A DNA stretch of 64,000 bases, from assembly GCA_021295715.1 (NCBI GenBank), contig JAGWBV010000003.1, positions 139,043 to 203,042 of the forward strand, given 5' to 3'. Origin of the DNA: Candidatus Poribacteria bacterium (GTDB taxonomy: Bacteria > Poribacteria > WGA-4E > WGA-3G). Both the position numbers and the translations under genes were made by a program. The notes beneath the pieces were generated by a model. That model ran no database searches. It was not told where the DNA came from and saw only the letters and a program-made list of their open reading frames with translations. Below, piece by piece: positions 17,387 through 24,408 of this stretch (position 1 is the stretch's first letter; each line of letters opens with the position of its first letter).

Positions 17387-18214
17387 TTAGCGTAAACGGT
17401 CAATCGTCTTCCGATAGCGGGTTTCCATCTCAGGTCCTTGGGACTGCAAGTACGCCTGTTCAGAACGACGCGCTGCCTCGGTTGAAGGGAGGACCGGGAT
17501 ATCAATGTCTGCCGTGCTAATCTGGTCGTTGCCCCATTTGTATGCGACAATTTCACCTTTGCTGATGATGAGGTTCATTCCGACGTTCGCTTCTACAATC
17601 GGCACACCATTTTCACGCGCTCTGGCGAGCACAGTCTGATTCTGTGCCTTGCCCTTTGAACCATACGAGGGAATTAGGAGGAACTGTGCCCCGTCTAAAA
17701 CAAGTGTGCGCGCAATCAGCGGATTCCACCTATCGTTGCAGATTAAAATGCCAGCACGCCCGAAAGGTGTATCGAAAGCGCGAATCGTTTCGCCGATGCA
17801 ATTGAAGTTCCACGATGGATGTGTCCCTTCGGCGAACTGCGTTTTGTGATAGGTGCCGCAAATGTCTCCATTGGCATCAATAAACACAGCGGAATTATAG
17901 ACAGAAGCAGTCCCACACCGTTCAGCGAACCCGAAACAGAGACAGGTTTTGAGTTGGCGTGCTAACCGACGGAATCGGTGGATATAAGCACCGTCGAGCG
18001 GCTCAGCGATTTCAAGCATTGCCTCTGGTGCCGCCCTGCCTTCGATGACATCCATGACGACATAACCCTCAAGGACCCCCTCTGTTGCCAAAATCAACTG
18101 AGGGGTATCCTTGGCGGCTTCAACGAAGAAAGCCTCCAGTTTCTCAGCGTTGGAGGCTTTATCCCATTTGGTAGGTTTCAACGAAATTGCGGAAACTTTG
18201 ATCGACGCATACAT
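17387..18214 (-). CDS. carbon-nitrogen hydrolase (nitrilase superfamily)
   Basis: A 275-residue nitrilase-superfamily amidase that hydrolyses a carbon-nitrogen bond in an amide, nitrile or carbamoyl compound. The catalytic triad is visible: Glu45 in LATEGVLEGY, Lys124 in TYHKTQF and Cys159 in ILICNDRWNP. The C-terminal part is standard. The substrate cannot be predicted. Start ATG 18214 directly follows leader repeat copy 5, which supplies AAGG as ribosome-binding sequence. Confidence 0.87.
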   Translation of the reverse strand: MYASIKVSAISLKPTKWDKASNAEKLEAFFVEAAKDTPQLILATEGVLEGYVVMDVIEGRAAPEAMLEIAEPLDGAYIHRFRRLARQLKTCLCFGFAERCGTASVYNSAVFIDANGDICGTYHKTQFAEGTHPSWNFNCIGETIRAFDTPFGRAGILICNDRWNPLIARTLVLDGAQFLLIPSYGSKGKAQNQTVLARARENGVPIVEANVGMNLIISKGEIVAYKWGNDQISTADIDIPVLPSTEAARRSEQAYLQSQGPEMETRYRKTIDRLR

Positions 18215-18310
18215 ATTTTAATGATACCTTGCGGGAGAACGACGGAATTAGGAATCTGACGGTTTTTTCAGAGTATCCGCCTGTGCCGTTGTCGCAGGCT
18301 ACGTTTAATG
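18212..18310 (-). repeat. CCGCAAGGT leader repeat, copy 5
   Basis: Nearly identical to copy 4 over its whole length (CCGCAAGGTATCATTAAA, then the GTAGCCTGCGACAACGGCAC block upstream). It again ends at a start codon (ATG 18214). Confidence 0.65.
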
Positions 18311-18448
18311 TTTCGTTCTCGTCTACTCAACCCAGCCTACGATAAATTCCTATAGGCGAGGTTTTAAACTCGTCTACTTTTTCAGAAAGGACATCGGTGC
18401 GGTTAGAAACCGCACCTACCTCGCTTGAAGGAAATGGAAAGACTTTAC
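18311..18448. repeat. short palindromes downstream of the prenyltransferase-repeat gene
   Basis: GGTGCGGTT-AGA-AACCGCACC (near 18393-18415) is a perfect palindrome. It belongs to a second small family, with relatives GGCGAGGTT-AGG-AACCTCGCC near 56922-56945 and GGCGAGGTTAGAAACCGCGCC near 62085-62105. Confidence 0.5.
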
Positions 18449-19561
18449 CTATTTCGGGTAAGCAGTATCCAGAGAGAGAATCGCATAACTGGTTGCTAAC
18501 ACAGGAAGTGCCTCCATCCAACGACTCTCCTCATTTACCCAAGACCCATCGGGTTTCTGGACCCCAATCAGTTTTTCTGCCAGTTCTCGGTACCAATCGT
18601 GCGAGATACCTTTCGCGTCCGTAAGAACGGGTTCACCGTAAAGTCGTAACGCCTTCGCCATCGTATGATAGTTGTAGTATAGACCCTGTGCACCCATACC
18701 GTAGTTTTCTTCGGTTGTGAAGTGTTCTTGAATCCACTTGACCGCGGCTTGTACACGTTCATCGTCTTTAGCGACATTGGCGTAGATGAAACTCAACAAT
18801 CCGGCATACGTCATGCTCCCATAGGAGCGCGGGCTTCCCGCGGTATCTGTGCCGGCTTTGCTCTCACCGTCAGGCGAATAGATAAAGCCGCCATCGTTGC
18901 CTGCCCACGACTGGTCGTTGCTCTCACTCCGATTCTGTGTGCGTTCCAGAAACTTAATCGCCTTGTCCCAGACCTCTTGGTCGTCGGAACCGCTCTCTTT
19001 TAACGCTTGGATGGCGAGGTTCAGATTGGATAGGTCATGCACAGTCTCACGACTTCCATAACCGATCCCACCATGATAGACGCTCTCTTCATCTGTGACC
19101 TGTAAACTTTTCAGGAAGACTTGCGCCCTTTCAATAATAAGCGCGTATTCTGGGTTGCCGGTTGAGGAAAGTGCCATCACTGAGATAGCGGTATTGTAAT
19201 TCGGCAGTGCGGGTTGCATCTCGATATCATAGATGGCACCGTCCGGCTGTTGCATCGCAAGCAATCGCTGAAGTCCCTGCTGGATAAAGGGATGCTCTGC
19301 CTCCGAGTACTTGTTCTGAGGATGTCGTAAAAAAGCGGTGAGTGCAAGAGCCGTTATGCCCGGATGATTGGCGAATAGCCCGTCTTCGGCTTGCTGTCCC
19401 TTCAGCCACTCCAACCCGCGGTCAATACTCGCAACGACCTGCTCGTTTAATTCGTGATAGGCTGATGTGTCCGTCTCGTGCTCCGCCGTTATACCACTCT
19501 GGACAACGGTAAGTATGAGAAGCAACGCCAATATGAATCCACACTGTATTTTCATTTTCAT
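18449..19561 (-). CDS. secreted prenyltransferase/squalene-oxidase-repeat protein
   Basis: A 370-residue exported protein with the alpha/alpha toroid fold of terpene cyclases. The start is ATG 19561, seven bases after AAGGGAG, and gives a signal peptide ending near GITAEHE. Repeats are recognisable: ASIDRGLEWLKGQQAEDGLF, then GLQRLLAMQQPDGAIYD and LIGVQKPDGSWVNEE, each with the QxxDGxW-like turn. Catalytic DxDD of squalene cyclases is not seen, so this is more likely a binding or structural protein of the kind common in Planctomycetes and Poribacteria-like genomes. It stands alone. Confidence 0.82.
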   Translation of the reverse strand: MKMKIQCGFILALLLILTVVQSGITAEHETDTSAYHELNEQVVASIDRGLEWLKGQQAEDGLFANHPGITALALTAFLRHPQNKYSEAEHPFIQQGLQRLLAMQQPDGAIYDIEMQPALPNYNTAISVMALSSTGNPEYALIIERAQVFLKSLQVTDEESVYHGGIGYGSRETVHDLSNLNLAIQALKESGSDDQEVWDKAIKFLERTQNRSESNDQSWAGNDGGFIYSPDGESKAGTDTAGSPRSYGSMTYAGLLSFIYANVAKDDERVQAAVKWIQEHFTTEENYGMGAQGLYYNYHTMAKALRLYGEPVLTDAKGISHDWYRELAEKLIGVQKPDGSWVNEESRWMEALPVLATSYAILSLDTAYPK

Positions 19562-19823
19562 GCTGTTTCTCCCTTTCGACAAGTTATTTGTTAGTTATGA
19601 TATTAGCAAATACAATGCCAACTCTAAAAGCCTGTTTCGGCGTGAATTCTTGGAATTCAATGGATAATTGTGTCAAAAACTGAACGCTATTGTCCACAAT
19701 CTGAACATTTTAATTTACCTTGCGGTTAAAGACCGTAGGTCAGGGATTTGACGTGCCTTCCTCAAAAGTCGACTGCGCCGTTGTTGTAGGCTTACGGTTT
19801 TGAAACTAACGAAGAAATCGCGC
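19562..19823 (-). repeat. CCGCAAGGT leader repeat, copy 6, without an attached gene
   Basis: The copy at 19706-19808 ends with CCGCAAGGTAAATTAAA and an ATG, but that ATG (19706) opens only an 11-codon frame (MFRLWTIAFSF). The next gene starts 145 bases further on. Either the former gene was lost or the repeat can insert without one. The rest of the gap has no feature. Confidence 0.5.
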
Positions 19824-20858
19824 CTATAGCCGGACGGTTTCTCCTGTTTCAGCAGACTGCATCGCCGCGTCGTAGACTTGCATGAGCTTGCGAATCTCCG
19901 CAGGCTTGACCACCAATTCCTCACCGTTGTTCAGCACATCCGCGATATTCTGATAATAAGACTTCCACGTCGTCTGAACGCTTTCAACAACGAGTTCTCT
20001 GTTCTCGTCGCCTGCTTCTGTCCAGACCTTCGCATAGTTTTCGGGATCCTGCTGCGCGGCATCAATATTACCGGCTACCATTGGTCCCTCCTGTGGGTCC
20101 AAGCCGTATTTGATCAACCCACCTAAATCGCCGACGATATACCAACGCGGTTTCTCTGCTTTGGAGAGGTTACCAATCTCAATTTGATACCGTACATCGT
20201 TCTCAAACTTAATGATGAGGTTGGCGTAGTTGCCGATATCAATGTCCCATCTCGAATTGTAGTGAACGTCGCAATACACAGATTCAACCGGTGCCGTTAC
20301 GAGTTGTAGCGCCTGATCCACGAAGTGTGCGGGCCAGTCGTAAAGGATGCCACCACTCTGGCTTTTGACACCGCGCCAACCACGAGGCGGTCCGTATCGC
20401 ATAATCGCGACCTGAAAAAGGTAAGGCGTTCCAAGCAAACCGTCATCAATAATCTTTCTCACGGTGTTGTAATCCCAATCCCACCGGCGATTATGAAAGA
20501 CGCTGAGCAGGACGTTGTTCCGCTCGCTCGCCGCAATCATCGCGTCCGCCTCGGCGGTATTCATTGCCATGATTTTGTCTGTGACGACGTTCTTACCGGC
20601 ATCCATCGCCTTGATAGAGAGTTCGGCATGTGTATCGTGCGGCGTAGCTAACACAACGAGGTCCACAGCGTCATCTGCGATGACTTCGTCAATCGTTTGG
20701 TACATCTGTACCTTTGGATATGCCTCGCGTGCGGCTTCACGGCGTTCGGCATCCCGTGTTGCAATAGCATAAAGATTCAGTCCATCTGCCAAACCGACGA
20801 GATAGGTATGGAAAGCGCGTCCAGCATATCCGTAGCCAATAACGGCTGTATTTACCAT
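19824..20858 (-). CDS. Gfo/Idh/MocA-family oxidoreductase
   Basis: A 344-residue NAD(P)-dependent oxidoreductase, probably acting on a sugar or inositol. The N-terminal Rossmann motif is GYGYAGRAFH at residues 8-17, and ATPHDTHAELSIKAMDAGKN followed by VVTDKIMA is the family block in which Lys replaces the usual EKP lysine context (DKIMA). A long C-terminal beta-sheet domain follows. Start ATG 20858 (MVNTAVIGYG) is placed directly after leader repeat copy 7; a longer frame would be within the repeat. Confidence 0.88.
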   Translation of the reverse strand: MVNTAVIGYGYAGRAFHTYLVGLADGLNLYAIATRDAERREAAREAYPKVQMYQTIDEVIADDAVDLVVLATPHDTHAELSIKAMDAGKNVVTDKIMAMNTAEADAMIAASERNNVLLSVFHNRRWDWDYNTVRKIIDDGLLGTPYLFQVAIMRYGPPRGWRGVKSQSGGILYDWPAHFVDQALQLVTAPVESVYCDVHYNSRWDIDIGNYANLIIKFENDVRYQIEIGNLSKAEKPRWYIVGDLGGLIKYGLDPQEGPMVAGNIDAAQQDPENYAKVWTEAGDENRELVVESVQTTWKSYYQNIADVLNNGEELVVKPAEIRKLMQVYDAAMQSAETGETVRL

Positions 20859-20950
20859 TTTTAATTTTTCCTTGCGGGTGAATAACGCGGGTTTCAAATT
20901 TAACATGCCTTCTTATCGAGTCGCCTGCACCGTTGTTGCAGGCTACGGAT
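20856..20950 (-). repeat. CCGCAAGGT leader repeat, copy 7
   Basis: On the minus strand it ends CCGCAAGGAAAAATTAAAA before ATG 20858. The distal block GTAGCCTGCAACAACGGTGC matches copies 4 and 5. Confidence 0.65.
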
Positions 20951-21049
20951 CCGATTCTAAGAAGACTCTACAAAATACCCGCTGTAAGCGTGGTAGAGGG
21001 CAGAACCCTTATCATCAAAAAGTCGCCATCCATTACATTATGGACTCCG

Positions 21050-21856
21050 TTATTGTTTTTGATCGTTCAGGGTCCAGTCATAATCCAAGTAGCGAAACTC
21101 AACGTCTGTCGATTCCAAAAATTCTGCGTCTTCAGGCGGTAGGTAGTCGGCGAGGAAATCCGCTATGCCGTCGTACCCCTCTTTGAAATCGTCTTTGTAC
21201 CATTTGAAAATTTTAGAGACATGAACGTGTCGTTTCGCGCGATCAATCCGAACATGTTCAGGATTCCGAAGAAAGTTGAGGGTTGCGGTCTCAAGACGTT
21301 CCTCAATCGTATCGGCAGAATACGCACGGGTCCACAAAGGTGGACAACTCCTCGACGCACATACAAGGACGAAGTGGACACGCGGATCCACGAATTCTGT
21401 GCGGACAATGTCGTGTTCAATCTGATCCGGACTGTATATCTTACCCGAAACGTGGAACTTCAGTCGAGAGAAAAATCCGTTGAAGAGCTTGACCTTTCGG
21501 ACACTCGTTATCGGATAGTGGTCAATAACGCCTTTAATAACAAGCGCATTGTAAGCGTTCACCCAAAACACCAGTTGCGCATTATAGGATAACGCCTCTG
21601 GATTCGCAACAGCCAATAGGTCCAGATACGCCTCAAATTTCCCAGGTTTCGCCTTCAGTTTTGTATAATCGACCCGTCCCTTTTCATCGACATGTTCCCG
21701 CAAAACCTGATCAAACAGGTCATGAGAAAAAACAGTGCCTTCCGCGGGCTGCTGGATTCGTGAATCCGTTTCGACACGGAAGTGATAAAGAAAAAGAATG
21801 CTGCATAAGGATAAAAGTAAAAGACATACAATTAGGATACGTTTTTTAACAGTCAT
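21050..21856 (-). CDS. DUF547 domain protein, membrane-anchored or exported
   Basis: A 268-residue DUF547 protein. A single N-terminal hydrophobic segment (ILIVCLLLLSLCSILFLY) is a signal anchor or an uncleaved signal. The DUF547 core follows: VDYTKLKAKP, AQLVFWVNAYNALVIKGVID and VHFVLVCASRSCPPLWTRAY, with a conserved Cys pair and the Asn-Ala-Tyr-Asn motif. The function of the family is unknown, although a thiol protease-like fold has been suggested for it. No linked gene indicates its role. Confidence 0.85.
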   Translation of the reverse strand: MTVKKRILIVCLLLLSLCSILFLYHFRVETDSRIQQPAEGTVFSHDLFDQVLREHVDEKGRVDYTKLKAKPGKFEAYLDLLAVANPEALSYNAQLVFWVNAYNALVIKGVIDHYPITSVRKVKLFNGFFSRLKFHVSGKIYSPDQIEHDIVRTEFVDPRVHFVLVCASRSCPPLWTRAYSADTIEERLETATLNFLRNPEHVRIDRAKRHVHVSKIFKWYKDDFKEGYDGIADFLADYLPPEDAEFLESTDVEFRYLDYDWTLNDQKQ

Positions 21857-22255
21857 CAGTCTTCGGTTGTCGGTTGTCGGTTATAGTAACTCAAATTGCT
21901 ACTTACAAGATTTTAGGTAGACAGCGACCTTTTTGATTAAAAATGGTTCATGAATCTCAGGCGTTTTATAGCGTAGACTGTGAGTCTGCGTCATAATATG
22001 CACAACCTAACAGATTATGCTACAAAGTGGCAGCTTAGTGCTGTGTCACTCCTAAAATGATGGATGTGGGCAGCCACAAGGGACTGCCCCTACAGGGAAA
22101 ATCCCTTCAACCCAACACAGCATTAGGTTATAGTAAAGCCATAATTATGAATACATGTAAAAGGGTGAGGTTAGGAGGAAAATCCGCAGAACCACCCTAT
22201 CAAAAACCGCAGACAACACCCCAAGCGACACCTCGCCAGCAAAGGTGAAGTGTCC
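21857..22255. other. gene-free region with short palindromes
   Basis: No coding frame is supported. GGTTGTCGGTTGTCGGTTAT micro-repeats lie near 21858-21880. GGGCAG-CCACAAGGGA-CTGCCC at 22068-22089, followed by CTACAG, is a palindrome of a type widespread in environmental genomes. Confidence 0.5.
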
Positions 22256-23335
22256 TCACGCATACTCTTCCAAAACGTCCCGGTCGATGTCAATGCCCAA
22301 TCCGGGTGCCTGTGGAACGTCAACGTATCCATCAACGGCATTAATCGGTTGCGGTGCCAAGGCCGTTCGGAGACGGTTTTCGGTCATATCGAACTCCAAC
22401 AACGAAGGAATCGGATTGAGTGCGTGGGGTGCATCTGGGAGTGTGGCTTGCCAGTGCAACGTCGCAGCGAGGCGGATGCTACCACCCCACATGTGAGGCA
22501 GCACTCGCACGTAGTTCGCACTCGCCATAGCAGCGATTTTTCGGCACTCCGTGAAACCGCCTGCGATGCTCAGATCGGGTTGCACAATATCCAACCCACG
22601 TTCCTGCAGTAGGTCTCGGAACGCCCAGCGTCCTTTCAGCATCTCACCACCAGCGATTCTCACCTTCAATGCGTGTCGGATCTCTCGATAACCCGTTACA
22701 TCGTCACTCGTAATCGGTTCCTCATACCAGAAAAGGTCATAGTCCAGAAGTTTCTGTCCGACATCAATTGCTGTCCCGACATCGTATCCACAGTTTGCGT
22801 CAACAGCGAAGAGAGTATCGTCTCCAATGGCGCGTCGGACTGCAGCGACGTTTTTGACATCATAAGCCTCGCCGAAACCGATTTTCATCTTGACAGCGGG
22901 GAACCCCGCATCGACGTATCCTTTCGCCTCGTCCATCAACGCTTGCGTTATGTCGGGTTTGTCTTTCTTGAAGAGTCCGCTGGCGTAAGCCGGAATCTTC
23001 AATCGGAATGCGCCACCGAGGAGTTGATAGATGGGCATGTCCAATGCTTTGCCCATGATGTCCCAGAGTGCAATGTCTATGCCGCTCAGCGCACCAATAT
23101 CGCCGCGCATCGCCTCCCAAATCCGTTCCGTGTCAAAAGGTGATTGTCCTATGAGATGTGCTTCAACTGCAGCAGCGGACGGAACGCTCACGCCTTCACC
23201 CCAACCGGTAATGCCGGCATCTGTGCAAATTTCGACGACGACGGCAGTTCGCGTGCTCGTCCAACCGCGTGAGTTCGCGAAGGATTCAACGAGTGGATAA
23301 CGTAAATTGTAGGTTTTAACGTCAGTGATTTTCAT
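22256..23335 (-). CDS. mandelate racemase/muconate-lactonizing enzyme family protein
   Basis: A 359-residue enolase-superfamily enzyme that abstracts a proton next to a carboxylate, as in acid-sugar dehydratases or cycloisomerases. The capping domain is in residues 1-115. The general-base motif is VKMKIGFG with Lys149 and Lys151. The metal ligands are Asp179 (AVDANCGYD), Glu205 (WYEEPI) and Glu231 (RIAGGEM); QPDLSIAGG and VLPHMWGG complete the barrel. The substrate cannot be assigned; a sugar-acid or dipeptide-like compound is plausible. It is isolated from the neighbours. Confidence 0.88.
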   Translation of the reverse strand: MKITDVKTYNLRYPLVESFANSRGWTSTRTAVVVEICTDAGITGWGEGVSVPSAAAVEAHLIGQSPFDTERIWEAMRGDIGALSGIDIALWDIMGKALDMPIYQLLGGAFRLKIPAYASGLFKKDKPDITQALMDEAKGYVDAGFPAVKMKIGFGEAYDVKNVAAVRRAIGDDTLFAVDANCGYDVGTAIDVGQKLLDYDLFWYEEPITSDDVTGYREIRHALKVRIAGGEMLKGRWAFRDLLQERGLDIVQPDLSIAGGFTECRKIAAMASANYVRVLPHMWGGSIRLAATLHWQATLPDAPHALNPIPSLLEFDMTENRLRTALAPQPINAVDGYVDVPQAPGLGIDIDRDVLEEYA

Positions 23336-23592
23336 AGTTTGGGTGTTTACGGTGTGGTTTTAGACCGTTCTTTGTGTCGTATTGGTATTCACAATGTCCC
23401 TCTATTTTACCACATCTTTATATTTTTTGCAGGAAAAACGGAAATAGGATAGCAATCGGCAGTCAGCCTCAAAAAGGCGGCAGGTACATCATCCAAGTGA
23501 GCGAAATCGGGATTGGAAATTCCTCCCATAGCGGAGAGTTTGTAATTCTGGGAAAGTCGCGATCGGGAGATCGCTCCTACAGAAGATAACTA
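23336..23592. repeat. gene-free gap with REP-like repeats
   Basis: Two REP-like palindromes lie at about 23495-23530 and 23550-23586 (GTCGCGATCGGGAGATCGCT followed by CCTACAGAAG). No gene is seen. Confidence 0.55.
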
Positions 23593-24351
23593 TCAGCGGC
23601 CGGCAGTCAGTTTTAAGTTGCCCCATGTTGTTGTGAGTTTTCCGTAGGGGGTTACGGCGAATCCGCCACTATTTGGAATGCTATCACCAGTGACAGTGAT
23701 GTTATCAAAGCGTGCTGTATAATTTGCGAGACCGAAGCCGACACCGCCTGTCAGGACGTTAGTAAGTTTACCTGCCTTTACTTCAATTTTTTTCCCGCCA
23801 TGCACAAAAGCAAAATCATCACCTGTTTCCACAATTTTCTCACCATTTGACGAAAAAGTGAAGTTTTCACCCTTAACGCTTAACTTTAGATGTGCCCACT
23901 TGTTTAATCTTAAAAGCGGGTGAGGTTCAAAGTAGAGAACTACAAATTCTACATCGTGCAAATCGCCCGTCACACAACTCAACAATGATCCGGCGAGAGG
24001 ATCGTCCAGTACCACCGGGTCCGCAAACCTACAGTAGAACAACACACTTCCCTTAACCCGTGCTGCAATCGCTATAGCCCCCCTACCGTGTTTTTTTTCT
24101 GGCTTGACATCAAATTCTAAAGTATAATCCTCCCACGTTTCATCACCTGTTGTGAGTAAACGCATAGCCGGATCAGGACTTACGGCGTGAAGTTCATCAT
24201 TGACGATCTCCCAAGAACCGGGTGCCTTATTCAGTTGGACCAGTTCCTGCCATCCTTCCAAATCTTTGTCATCAAAGGTTTCCAAAAATGTGCCTGACCA
24301 GCCGGAAAAGGGCAAGAGGAGAAGGACAGTGACAATACATATACATTTCAT
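23593..24351 (-). CDS. secreted concanavalin-fold protein (DUF1080-like) with C-terminal WG tag
   Basis: A 252-residue exported protein with signal peptide MKCICIVTVLLLLPFSGWSG. The remainder is a single jelly-roll domain of the DUF1080/LamG group: LETFDDKDLEGWQELV, then GSWEIVNDELHAVSPD, YTLEFDVKPEKKHGRGAI and WAHLKLSVKGENFTFSSNG, patterns typical of glucan-binding or 3-keto-glycoside hydrolase-like domains. It ends with AVTPYGKLTTTWGNLK, the shared tag. It is the last gene of a likely unit with the sigma-propeller gene 57 bases upstream. Confidence 0.82.
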   Translation of the reverse strand: MKCICIVTVLLLLPFSGWSGTFLETFDDKDLEGWQELVQLNKAPGSWEIVNDELHAVSPDPAMRLLTTGDETWEDYTLEFDVKPEKKHGRGAIAIAARVKGSVLFYCRFADPVVLDDPLAGSLLSCVTGDLHDVEFVVLYFEPHPLLRLNKWAHLKLSVKGENFTFSSNGEKIVETGDDFAFVHGGKKIEVKAGKLTNVLTGGVGFGLANYTARFDNITVTGDSIPNSGGFAVTPYGKLTTTWGNLKLTAGR

Positions 24352-24408
24352 TATGCGTCTCCTCCAGTTTGCGATTAGAAGGTGAATTTTGGGTTTCGGA
24401 AACCGAAT

